The position numbers were made by a program, and so were the translations under genes. Below are positions 35,089-42,760 of a stretch of DNA of 64,000 nucleotides, one piece after another (positions within the stretch are counted from its first letter, which is position 1; each line of letters opens with the position of its first letter). Source of the DNA: Streptomyces sp. NRRL WC-3605 (lineage in GTDB: Bacteria > Actinomycetota > Actinomycetes > Streptomycetales > Streptomycetaceae); the NCBI RefSeq assembly GCF_001509795.1, contig NZ_LLZN01000050.1, positions 145,322 to 209,321 of the forward strand, read 5' to 3'. The notes under the pieces were generated by a model. The model was not told the DNA's origin, searched no databases, and saw only the letters and a list, made by a program, of their open reading frames with translations.

Positions 35089-36385
35089 CGCGCAGGCACT
35101 CGAGGAGGTCGTGACGTTCACGTCCGACCTCATCCGCATCGACACCACCAACCGGGGCGGCGGCGACTGCCAGGAGCGGCCCGCCGCCGAGTACGCGGCG
35201 GCCCGGCTCGCGGAGGCGGGCCTGGAGGCCACGCTGCTGGAGCGCACGCCCGGCCGCACGAACGTCGTCGCGCGCCTCGCGGGCACCGACCCGTCGGCGG
35301 ACGCCCTGCTCGTCCACGGGCACCTGGACGTCGTGCCCGCCGACGCCTCCGAGTGGAGCGTGCACCCCTTCTCCGGCGAGGTCCGCGACGGTGTCGTCTG
35401 GGGCCGCGGCGCGGTCGACATGAAGAACATGGACGCGATGATCCTGTCCGTCGTACGGGCCTGGGCCCGTCAGGGCGTGCGGCCCCGCCGGGACATCGTG
35501 ATCGCGTTCACCGCCGACGAGGAGGCGAGCGCCGAGGACGGCTCCGGCTTCCTCGCCGACCGGCACGCCGCCCTGTTCGAGGGCTGCACCGAGGGCATCA
35601 GCGAGTCCGGCGCGTTCACCTTCCACGACGGCTCGGGCCGCCAGATCTACCCGATCTCGGCCGGCGAGCGCGGTACCGGCTGGCTGCGGCTCACCGCCCA
35701 CGGCCGGGCCGGCCACGGCTCCCGGGTCAACCGGGAGAACGCGGTGACCCGGCTCGCCGCCGCCATCACCCGGATCGGCGACCACGAGTGGCCGGTGCGG
35801 CTGACCCCGACCGTGCGCGGCGCCCTCACCGAACTTGCCGAGCTGTACGGCCTCGACACGACCCTGGACGACGTGGACGGCCTGCTGGAGAAGCTCGGCC
35901 CCGCCGCCAAGCTCGTCGAGGCGACCGTCCGCAACAGCGCCAACCCGACGATGCTGGAGGCCGGTTACAAGGTCAACGTCATCCCGGGGCAGGCCGTGGC
36001 GTTCGTGGACGGGCGGTTCCTGCCCGGCCACGAGGACGAGTTCCGCGCCACCCTCGACGAACTCACCGGGCCCGACGTGGACTGGGAGTTCCACCACCGC
36101 GAGGTCGCCCTCCAGTCCCCGCTGGACTCACCGACCTACGCCCTGATGCGGGCCTGCGTCGAGGAGTTCGCGCCCGAGGGACGCACCGTGCCGTACTGCA
36201 TGGCGGGTGGCACGGACGCAAAGCAGTTCTCCCGGCTCGGCATCACCGGCTACGGATTCTCGCCGCTGAAGCTGCCGGAGGGCTTCGACTACTCGGCCAT
36301 GTTCCACGGCGTCGACGAACGGGTGCCCGTCGAGGCGCTGCACTTCGGCGTCCGGGTGCTCGACCGGTTCCTGCGCACGGCTTAG
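35081..36385 (+). CDS. M20-family metallopeptidase
   Basis: 434 aa. The co-catalytic zinc residues are seen in LLVHGHLDVVP (His, Asp), GRGAVDMKNMDAM (bridging Asp) and FTADEEASAEDGSG (catalytic Glu pair); HGRAGHGSRVNREN lies in the dimerisation lid. Related enzymes are carboxypeptidases, dipeptidases or deacylases. It overlaps the upstream DppA gene by 8 bases and lies 17 bases before the S9 gene, so it belongs to the same operon. Exact substrate unknown. Confidence 0.92.
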   Translation: MADAQALEEVVTFTSDLIRIDTTNRGGGDCQERPAAEYAAARLAEAGLEATLLERTPGRTNVVARLAGTDPSADALLVHGHLDVVPADASEWSVHPFSGEVRDGVVWGRGAVDMKNMDAMILSVVRAWARQGVRPRRDIVIAFTADEEASAEDGSGFLADRHAALFEGCTEGISESGAFTFHDGSGRQIYPISAGERGTGWLRLTAHGRAGHGSRVNRENAVTRLAAAITRIGDHEWPVRLTPTVRGALTELAELYGLDTTLDDVDGLLEKLGPAAKLVEATVRNSANPTMLEAGYKVNVIPGQAVAFVDGRFLPGHEDEFRATLDELTGPDVDWEFHHREVALQSPLDSPTYALMRACVEEFAPEGRTVPYCMAGGTDAKQFSRLGITGYGFSPLKLPEGFDYSAMFHGVDERVPVEALHFGVRVLDRFLRTA

Positions 36386-36402
36386 ACGACCTGGGGGAGA
36401 CA

Positions 36403-38358
36403 GTGCGGACTCTGGCGTACGGATCCTGGCCCTCGCCGATCGACGCGGGCCTCGCCGCCGCGCACGACGGGCGGCCCGACTTCGTGGGCTTCGTCGGTGA
36501 CGAGGCGTGGTGGACCGAACCGCGGCCCGCCGAGGGCGGCCGGCGCACCCTCGTGCGCCGCCGCGCCGACGGGCACGAGGAGTCGGTGCTGCCCCCGCCG
36601 TGGAACGTGCGCAGCCGCGTCATGGAGTACGGCGGGCAGCCGTGGGCCGGCGCGGCCACCGACGACGGCGGGCCGCTCGTCGTCTTCGTGAACTTCGCCG
36701 ACCAGCGCCTCTACCGGTACGAGGAGGGCGCCGAGCCGCGTCCGCTCACCCCGGTGTCCCCGGTGGGCGGCGGACTGCGCTGGGCGGAGCCGCAGGTGCG
36801 GGCCCGCCTCGGCGAGGTGTGGTGCGTCCTGGAGGAGTTCACGGGGGAGAGCCCCACCGACGTGCGGCGCGTCATGGCGGCCGTCCCGCTCGACGGCTCC
36901 GCGGCGGACGACCGGGACGCCGTGCGTGAGCTCACCGACGGGCGGCACCGGTTCGTCACCGGGGCGCGGATCTCACCGGACGGGCGGCGGGCCGCCTGGC
37001 TGGCCTGGGACCACCCCCGGATGCCGTGGGACGGCACCGAACTGCTCGTCGCCGACATCACCGCCGACGGCGCCCTCGGCGCCCCGCGGACCGTCGCGGG
37101 CGGCCCCGAGGAGTCCGTCGCCCAGGCCGACTGGACGCCCGACGGCCGCCTGCTGCACACGAGCGACGCCGGCGGCTGGTGGAACCTGTACCGCGACGGC
37201 GAGCCGCTGTGCCCGCGCGAGGAGGAGTTCGGCGGGCCGCTGTGGCAACTCGGCCTGCGCTGGTCCGCCCCGCTCGACAGCGGCCTCGTCGCCGTCCTGC
37301 ACGGACGCGGCGCCCTCCGCCTCGGCGTCCTGGACCCGGAGACCGGCGAGATCGTCGACGTGCCGGGGCCCTGGACCGAGTTCGCGCCGACGCTCGCCGT
37401 CCACGGGGAACGGGTCGTGGCCGTCGGCGCCGGCCCGCACACCGCCCACGAGGTCGTCGAACTGGACACCCGCACCGGCCACTGCCGGGTGATCGGCGCC
37501 GCCCACCAGGACGCCGTGGACCCCGCCTACCACCCCGAGCCGCGGATCCGCACCTTCACCGGTCCCGCCGGCCAGGACATCCACGCGCACGTCTACCCGC
37601 CGCACCACCCGGACTGCGCGGCCCCCGAGGGCACCCTGCCGCCGTACGTCGTCTGGGCGCACGGCGGCCCCACCTCCCGGTCGCCCCTCGTCCTCGACCT
37701 GACCATCGCCTACTTCACCTCGCGCGGCATCGGCGTCGCCGAGGTGAACTACGGCGGCTCCACCGGGTACGGCCGGGCCTACCGCGAACGGCTCCGCGAG
37801 CAGTGGGGCGTCGTCGACGTCGACGACTGCGCGGCCGTCGCGCTCGCCCTCGCCGACGAGGGCACCGCCGACCGCGGCCGGCTCGCCATCCGCGGCGGCA
37901 GCGCCGGCGGCTGGACCACGGCCGCGTCGCTGACAGGCACCGACGTCTACGCCTGCGGCACGATCATCTACCCCATCCTGGACCTGACCGGCTGGGGCAC
38001 CGGGGAGACCCACGACTTCGAGTCGCAGTACCTGGAGAGCCTCGTCGGACCGCTCGCCGAGGTGCCCGGCCGGTACGAGGAGCGCTCGCCCGTCACCCGC
38101 GCCGACCGGCTCACCGCGCCGTTCCTGCTGCTCCAAGGCCTGGACGACGTCATCTGCCCGCCCGCCCAGTGCGAGCGGTTCCTCGCCCGGCTCCAGGGGC
38201 GCCACGTGCCGCACGCCTACCTCGCCTTCGAGGGGGAGGGCCACGGGTTCCGCCGCGCGGACACCATGGTCCGCGCCCTGGAGGCCGAACTGTCCCTGTA
38301 CGCCCAGGTCTTCGGATTCGATCCGCCCGGCGTCCCCACCCTGGAGCTCGGCAGGTGA
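36403..38358 (+). CDS. S9-family (prolyl-oligopeptidase-type) serine peptidase
   Basis: 651 aa. The N-terminal 390 residues are beta-rich and should form the propeller (repeated D-G-R motifs such as SPDGRRAAWLAW, TPDGRLLHTS). The C-terminal alpha/beta-hydrolase has nucleophile Ser500 in IRGGSAGGWTT, Asp582 in QGLDDVICPP and His614 in GEGHGF. Homologues are acyl-aminoacyl peptidases or dipeptidyl peptidases. No signal peptide is seen, so it is cytoplasmic. GTG at 36403 follows GGGGGAGA. The stop overlaps the next start (GTGA). Confidence 0.92.
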   Translation: MRTLAYGSWPSPIDAGLAAAHDGRPDFVGFVGDEAWWTEPRPAEGGRRTLVRRRADGHEESVLPPPWNVRSRVMEYGGQPWAGAATDDGGPLVVFVNFADQRLYRYEEGAEPRPLTPVSPVGGGLRWAEPQVRARLGEVWCVLEEFTGESPTDVRRVMAAVPLDGSAADDRDAVRELTDGRHRFVTGARISPDGRRAAWLAWDHPRMPWDGTELLVADITADGALGAPRTVAGGPEESVAQADWTPDGRLLHTSDAGGWWNLYRDGEPLCPREEEFGGPLWQLGLRWSAPLDSGLVAVLHGRGALRLGVLDPETGEIVDVPGPWTEFAPTLAVHGERVVAVGAGPHTAHEVVELDTRTGHCRVIGAAHQDAVDPAYHPEPRIRTFTGPAGQDIHAHVYPPHHPDCAAPEGTLPPYVVWAHGGPTSRSPLVLDLTIAYFTSRGIGVAEVNYGGSTGYGRAYRERLREQWGVVDVDDCAAVALALADEGTADRGRLAIRGGSAGGWTTAASLTGTDVYACGTIIYPILDLTGWGTGETHDFESQYLESLVGPLAEVPGRYEERSPVTRADRLTAPFLLLQGLDDVICPPAQCERFLARLQGRHVPHAYLAFEGEGHGFRRADTMVRALEAELSLYAQVFGFDPPGVPTLELGR

Positions 38359-39290
38359 CCCCGGCCCTGGAGCCGCTGCGGCGCCCGTCCCGGCTCGCCG
38401 CCGGCGCCCGTGTGGCCGTCGTCGCGCCCAGCGGGCCGGTGCCCGAGGAGCGGATCGAGGCCGGCCTCGACGTGCTGCGCGGCTGGGACCTCGACCCCGT
38501 CGTGGCCCCGCACGTACGCGGCCGGCACGAGCGGTTCGGCTATCTCGCGGCCACCGACGCCGAGCGGGCCGCCGACCTCCAGGGCGCCTGGTGCGACCCG
38601 TCCGTCGAGGCGGTGCTGTGCGCGCGGGGCGGCTACGGCGCCCAGCGCATGGTCGACCTGCTCGACTGGGACGCCATGGCGGCGGCCGGACCGAAGGTGT
38701 TCGTCGGGTTCAGCGACATCACCGCGCTGCACGAGGCGTTCGCCGTGCGGCTGGGGCTCGCCACCCTGCACGGCCCGATGGCCGCCGGCGTCGACTTCAT
38801 CAAGCACGCCGGGGCCCAGGAGCATCTGCGGGCCACCCTCTTCGAACCCGAGACGGTGCGTGTCATCGCCTCCGGCGGCTCCGTGCTCGTACCGGGCCGG
38901 GCCCACGGTGTCACCCTCGGTGGCTGCCTCACCCTGCTCACCGCCGAACTGGGCACCCCGCACGCCCGCGCCTCGGCACACGGCGGCCTGCTCTGCCTGG
39001 AGGACGTGGGGGAGGAGCCGTACCGGCTCGACCGCGCCCTCACCCAACTCCTGCGCGCGGGCCTGCTCGACGGGGTGCGCGGCGTCCTGCTCGGCTCGTG
39101 GGAGGAGTGCGGGCCCTACGACGAGGTGCGCGCGGTGCTGGAGGACCGGCTGGGCGGGCTCGGCGTGCCCGTCGCGGAGGAGTTCGGGTTCGGGCACGGC
39201 GCGGGGGCACTCACGATCCCCTTCGGACTCGGCGCCGAACTCGACGCCGACGCGGGCACGTTGACGCTGGACGAACCCGCACTGCGGTGA
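38355..39290 (+). CDS. LD-carboxypeptidase (peptidase S66)
   Basis: 311 aa. The S66 triad is present: Ser120 in VGFSDIT, Glu216 in CLEDVGEE, His281 in FGHGAG. The family releases the terminal D-alanine from murein tetrapeptides (L,D-cleavage) or acts on microcin-like peptides. A four-base GTGA overlap with the S9 gene shows operon membership. Together with the DppA-type D-aminopeptidase it points to use of D-amino-acid peptides from cell-wall turnover, an inference from two of the four enzymes. A 6-bp hairpin with a GTAA loop (39291-39306) follows. Confidence 0.92.
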   Translation: MTPALEPLRRPSRLAAGARVAVVAPSGPVPEERIEAGLDVLRGWDLDPVVAPHVRGRHERFGYLAATDAERAADLQGAWCDPSVEAVLCARGGYGAQRMVDLLDWDAMAAAGPKVFVGFSDITALHEAFAVRLGLATLHGPMAAGVDFIKHAGAQEHLRATLFEPETVRVIASGGSVLVPGRAHGVTLGGCLTLLTAELGTPHARASAHGGLLCLEDVGEEPYRLDRALTQLLRAGLLDGVRGVLLGSWEECGPYDEVRAVLEDRLGGLGVPVAEEFGFGHGAGALTIPFGLGAELDADAGTLTLDEPALR

Positions 39291-39306
39291 CCGCCGGTAA
39301 CGGCGG
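39291..39306 (+). terminator. Small hairpin after the peptidase operon
   Basis: CCGCCG-GTAA-CGGCGG forms a perfect 6-bp stem with a GNRA-type tetraloop, starting at the base after the S66 stop codon. No T-tract follows; the short stem makes termination uncertain. A run of eleven C (39332-39342) lies just beyond. Confidence 0.5.
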
Positions 39307-39376
39307 GGGACCCGTCCGCGGCGCCCCGCGGCCCCCCCCCCCGGCGGGGAGACGCGGCCGGGAGCATGCTGGAGGC

Positions 39377-39634
39377 ATGGCCAGGAAGACGTCCCGCAGC
39401 GCACCGGAGGCGGACGGCCGGCGGGGCGGCCGGGCGGGAGCCCTGACCGCCCGCCGGATCGTCGCCCTGGTGCTCGTCGCCCTCGCCCTGGTGTTCATCT
39501 TCGAGAACACCGACGAGACCGAGATCCGGCTGCTGATCCCCGTGGTGACCATGCCGCTGTGGGTCGCGCTCCTCGGCATGGGCGTCATCGGCGCGCTGAT
39601 CGGAGCCCTGCTGCTCGCACGCCGGCGCCGCTAG
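39377..39634 (+). CDS. LapA-domain (DUF1049) small membrane protein
   Basis: 85 aa. A basic, Gly/Arg-rich N-terminus of about 25 residues precedes two transmembrane helices (IVALVLVALALVFIFENTDE and PLWVALLGMGVIGALIGALL) and a short LARRRR tail. FENTDETEIRLLIPVVTMPL between them matches the lipopolysaccharide-assembly LapA-like domain, which in Gram-positives has no known function. CATGCT (39365-39370) sits 6 bases before the ATG, so the nearby GGAGG, one base from the start, may be irrelevant and the mRNA leaderless. Confidence 0.82.
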   Translation: MARKTSRSAPEADGRRGGRAGALTARRIVALVLVALALVFIFENTDETEIRLLIPVVTMPLWVALLGMGVIGALIGALLLARRRR

Positions 39635-39653
39635 CGGGACGTAGGCTGACCGG

Positions 39654-40208
39654 ATGCCGCACCCCGCCTCCCCCTACCTCGCCGAAGCCCCCCGTGTGGG
39701 CATACGCCACTTCACCTACGAGGACGGCGCCGAGTTCACCGCCCGGGTCCGTGAGAGCAGGGAACTGCACCGGCCCTGGCTCTTTCCGCCCGACAGCGCC
39801 GCCGCGTACACCGCGTACGCGGGACGGCTGATCGAGGACCGCGCCAAGGCCGGCTTCCTGGTCTGCGCCAAGGACGACGGCGGCGCCCTCGCCGGCTACA
39901 TCAACATCAACAACATCGTCCAGGGCGCCTTCTGCAGCGGCGCCCTCGGCTACGGCGCCTTCGTGCACGCCGCTGGGCGCGGCCTCATGCGGGAGGGCCT
40001 GGACCTCGTCGTCGACCACGCCTTCGGGATGATGGGGCTGCACCGGCTGGAGATCAACGTGCAGCCCGGCAACGCCGCCTCCATCGGGCTAGCCCGCGCC
40101 TGCGGGTTCCGGCTGGAGGGCTACTCGCCGGACCTGCTGTTCATCGACGGCGCGTGGCGGGACCACGAACGGTGGGCGATCACCACGGAGATGCGCGGCC
40201 CGCGCTGA
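39654..40208 (+). CDS. GNAT acetyltransferase, RimJ/RimL-like
   Basis: 184 aa. VGIRHFTYEDGAEFTARVRE opens the fold; ALGYGAFVHAAGRGLMREGL covers the acetyl-CoA-binding loop region and HRLEINVQPGNAASIGLARA the C-terminal helix typical of RimJ/RimL-type ribosomal-protein alanine acetyltransferases. The target is unknown. TAGGCT (39642-39647) is 6 bases upstream of the ATG, predicting a leaderless transcript. Confidence 0.87.
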   Translation: MPHPASPYLAEAPRVGIRHFTYEDGAEFTARVRESRELHRPWLFPPDSAAAYTAYAGRLIEDRAKAGFLVCAKDDGGALAGYININNIVQGAFCSGALGYGAFVHAAGRGLMREGLDLVVDHAFGMMGLHRLEINVQPGNAASIGLARACGFRLEGYSPDLLFIDGAWRDHERWAITTEMRGPR

Positions 40209-40226
40209 CCGTGCGCGCGGTCCGGT

Positions 40227-40574
40227 TCACGTCCTGCGGTCCGCGTACTCGTAGATCGCCCCGTCCGGGTGCATCGCGATCAGATTGCGGCCCACCGGCG
40301 TCGGGACCGGGCCCGCCACGATGTGCGCGCCCATCTCGCCGAGCACCTTCCCGGCCTCCTCGACGTCGGAGACCGCGATCGTCGCCGCGACCTTGCGCAG
40401 CACCTCCAACTCGGCCTGCGGCCCGCTCATCAGCAGGAAGCACCCGACCGCGGCCACCTGCACACCACCGCGCTCGAAGCGCAGGGCCGTGCCGCCGGAG
40501 AGGCGTTCGTAGAAGGGGACCGCGGCCTCCAGGTCGTCGACGCACACGCGCAGCGTGGCTCCCAGAATCTCCAT
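40227..40574 (-). CDS. VOC-family (glyoxalase/bleomycin-resistance fold) protein
   Basis: 115 aa, a single vicinal-oxygen-chelate domain with two beta-alpha-beta-beta-beta units: LGATLRVCVDDLEAAVPFYE opens the first and AATIAVSDVEEAGKVLGEMG the second. Candidate metal ligands are not all obvious, so catalysis is uncertain. TAGGCT (40582-40587 on the complement) lies 7 bases before the ATG, so translation is probably leaderless. It converges with the acetyltransferase gene, 18 bases apart. Confidence 0.83.
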   Translation of the reverse strand: MEILGATLRVCVDDLEAAVPFYERLSGGTALRFERGGVQVAAVGCFLLMSGPQAELEVLRKVAATIAVSDVEEAGKVLGEMGAHIVAGPVPTPVGRNLIAMHPDGAIYEYADRRT

Positions 40575-40637
40575 GCGGAAAAGCCTAGTCGGGTGCCCCG
40601 CCGCCGGTGATCGCTTCACGCCATCCCCTCACTCCCC

Positions 40638-40662
40638 GTTACCCGACGGTCCCTTCGGGTAC
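40638..40662 (+). promoter_or_regulatory. SigB-type promoter (GTTA-N15-GGGTAC)
   Basis: GTTA at 40638-40641 and GGGTAC at 40657-40662 are separated by 15 bases, matching the GNNT-N14-16-GGGTAY consensus of Streptomyces SigB-group sigma factors. It ends 9 bases before the ATG of the holin-like gene. A SigB-family factor is encoded at 60413 in this window. Confidence 0.62.
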
Positions 40663-40671
40663 CCGCCGGCC

Positions 40672-41091
40672 ATGGACCGCTTGGATCATCTTGAGCATCT
40701 GGACAAGCACCTGGTCGACGAACTGGCGCAGGTGGCACGGGAGACCGTGCGCGACGAACTGCGCGAGCAGACGCGCCGGCAGCGCCGGCGCGCCGCGCTC
40801 TACGCCGGATCGGGCGCCGGCGCGCTGTACGCCGGAGCGGCCCTCGCGCTGGCGCTGGGCCTCGGCCTCGCCGCCGGGCTGCCCGACTGGGCGGCGGCGC
40901 TGATCACCGCGGTGGTCCTCGGCGCGGTGGCCTTCGCCCTGCGCACGGCGGCCCGCCCGTCCCGGGGCCACGGCCACACCGAGGCGGCCTCCGGCGTCCC
41001 GGCCGACGGCCGGGGCACGCCGTACCCGCCGATGCCGTCGGCCCCGCCCCCGACCGGCCCGGCGGCATCCGGCCCGCACGACCAGCGGTAG
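40672..41091 (+). CDS. Holin-like / DUF1469-type small membrane protein
   Basis: 139 aa. A charged amphipathic N-terminal region (about 1-38, rich in Glu and Arg) is followed by two membrane helices (AGALYAGAALALALGLGLAA and WAAALITAVVLGAVAFALRT) and a Pro/Gly-rich disordered tail. This matches the actinobacterial holin-family annotation, where no phage role is known. A SigB-type promoter lies just upstream, which suggests a stress-induced membrane protein. It is not part of a prophage here. Confidence 0.78.
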   Translation: MDRLDHLEHLDKHLVDELAQVARETVRDELREQTRRQRRRAALYAGSGAGALYAGAALALALGLGLAAGLPDWAAALITAVVLGAVAFALRTAARPSRGHGHTEAASGVPADGRGTPYPPMPSAPPPTGPAASGPHDQR

Positions 41092-41206
41092 CCCCGGCCG
41101 CCCGGCTCCGTGCCCCGGTGCCGGCGGACGTTTCGGGGCGCGGGGCAGGGGGACGCGGAAGGCTCCCGAGGTATGCGACACGCGATCGACAAGGCCGGAG
41201 GCCACC

Positions 41207-42760
41207 GTGAGTCGACCCCGCATCGTGATCGTCGGCGCCGGATTCGCCGGGTACCGTGCCGCCCGCACCCTGTCCCGGCTCACCCGGCACCAGGCCGACA
41301 TCACCCTGCTCAACCCGACCGACTACTTCCTGTACCTGCCCCTGCTGCCCCAGGTGGCCGCCGGCATCCTGGAGCCCCGCCGGGTCACCGTCTCCCTCTC
41401 CGGCACCCTGCCGCACGTCCGGCTGGTGCTCGGCGAGGCCGACGGCATCGACCTCGACGGACGCACCGTGCACTACACCGGCCCGGAGGGCGAGGGCGGC
41501 ACCCTCTCCTACGACCGGCTCGTGCTCACCGCGGGCAGCGTCAACAAGCTGCTGCCCATCCCGGGCGTCGCCGAGCACGCCCACGGCTTCCGCAGCCTGC
41601 CCGAGGCCCTGTACCTGCGCGACCACGTCACCCGGCAGATGGAACTCGCCGCCGCGGGCGACGACCCCGCGCTCTGCCGGGCACGCTGCACCTTCGTCGT
41701 GGTCGGCGCCGGATACACCGGCACCGAGGTCGCCGCGCATGGCCAGCTGTTCACCGACGCCCAGGTGCGCAGGCACCCGCTGCGCGCCGGCATGCGCCCG
41801 CGCTGGATGCTGCTCGACGTCGCCGACCGCGTTCTGCCGGAACTCGACGAGCGGCTCGCGCGCACCGCCGACGAGGTGCTGCGGCAACGCGGCGTCGACG
41901 TGCGGATGGGCACCTCCGTCAAGGAGGCCACCCACGACGGTGTCCTGCTGACCGACGGGGAGACCGTACCCACCCGCTCCCTGGTCTGGTGCGTCGGCGT
42001 ACGCCCCGACCCGCTCGCCGCCTCCCTCGAACTGCCCCTGGAACGGGGCCGGCTGCTCGTCGACCCGCACCTCCAGGTGCCCGGCCGCGCCGAGCTGTTC
42101 GCCGCCGGGGACGCGGCCGCCGTACCCGACCTGGAGAAGCCCGGCTCGTACACGCCGATGACCGCCCAGCACGCCTGGCGGCAGGGCAGGACCGTCGCCC
42201 ACAACGTCGCCGCATCCCTCGGCATGGGGGAGCGGCGCGCCTACCGCCACCGCGACCTCGGCTTCGTCGTCGACCTGGGCGGTGTCAAGGCGGCCGCCAA
42301 CCCGCTCGGCGTGCACCTGTCCGGCGTGGCGGCGGGCGCCGTCACCCGCGGCTACCACCTCGCCGCGATGCCCGGCAACCGGGTGCGGGTCGCCGCCGAC
42401 TGGGTGCTGGACGCCGTACTGCCGCGCCAGGCCGTGCAGCTGGGCCTCGTCCGGTCGTGGTCCGTGCCGCTGGACACCGCCTCGCCGGAGCTGGTCCGCA
42501 TGCCGGGCGGCCCGGACGGGGCGCAAGCGCCGGACGGGGCGGAAGCGCCGGACGGGGCGGAAGCGCCGGACGACGGCCAACCGGCGAAGGACGACGCCGG
42601 CGAGTCCGACCCCATGCGGGACCCCGACGCCGTCAAGCACCCCGAACCCCCGGGCCCGGTGAAGCGCCCCGAAAGCCCGGCGCAGCGCGAGGAGAAGGCG
42701 CAGCACCGCGAGAAGTCCACCGCCTCGACCTCCCGGAAGGGGACCCATGAACACCGATGA
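41207..42760 (+). CDS. Type II NADH dehydrogenase-like flavoprotein (NDH-2)
   Basis: 517 aa. The FAD loop is IVIVGAGFAGYRAARTL at the N-terminus and a second NADH-binding loop is VVVGAGYTGTEVAAHGQ at about residue 165. LFAAGDAAAVPDLE and YTPMTAQHAWRQGRTVAHNV are the second FAD motif and quinone-side region. It would pass electrons from NADH to quinone without pumping protons. The last 85 residues are a Pro/Asp/Glu/Lys-rich disordered tail with PDGAEA repeats, absent from standard NDH-2. The GTG start follows CCGGAGGCCACC. The 3' end overlaps the transketolase gene by 14 bases. Confidence 0.88.
   Translation: MSRPRIVIVGAGFAGYRAARTLSRLTRHQADITLLNPTDYFLYLPLLPQVAAGILEPRRVTVSLSGTLPHVRLVLGEADGIDLDGRTVHYTGPEGEGGTLSYDRLVLTAGSVNKLLPIPGVAEHAHGFRSLPEALYLRDHVTRQMELAAAGDDPALCRARCTFVVVGAGYTGTEVAAHGQLFTDAQVRRHPLRAGMRPRWMLLDVADRVLPELDERLARTADEVLRQRGVDVRMGTSVKEATHDGVLLTDGETVPTRSLVWCVGVRPDPLAASLELPLERGRLLVDPHLQVPGRAELFAAGDAAAVPDLEKPGSYTPMTAQHAWRQGRTVAHNVAASLGMGERRAYRHRDLGFVVDLGGVKAAANPLGVHLSGVAAGAVTRGYHLAAMPGNRVRVAADWVLDAVLPRQAVQLGLVRSWSVPLDTASPELVRMPGGPDGAQAPDGAEAPDGAEAPDDGQPAKDDAGESDPMRDPDAVKHPEPPGPVKRPESPAQREEKAQHREKSTASTSRKGTHEHR
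42512..42574 (+). repeat. 18-bp tandem repeats encoding PDGA(E/Q)A in the NDH-2 tail
   Basis: Three in-frame copies of CCGGACGGGGCGGAAGCG start at 42512, 42530 and 42548, followed by a 9-base partial copy. The first copy differs by one base (C for G, giving Gln for Glu). The number of copies could vary among strains without breaking the frame. Confidence 0.85.

Noticed and set aside
35353..36402. Upstream extension of the S9 peptidase frame
   Set aside because: The extension overlaps the M20 peptidase out of frame. The GTG at 36403 has a strong ribosome-binding site and starts at the expected first residues.
40672..41091. Prophage remnant suggested by the holin-like protein
   Set aside because: No other phage genes or att-like repeats are near. 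This family is widespread in actinobacterial chromosomes.
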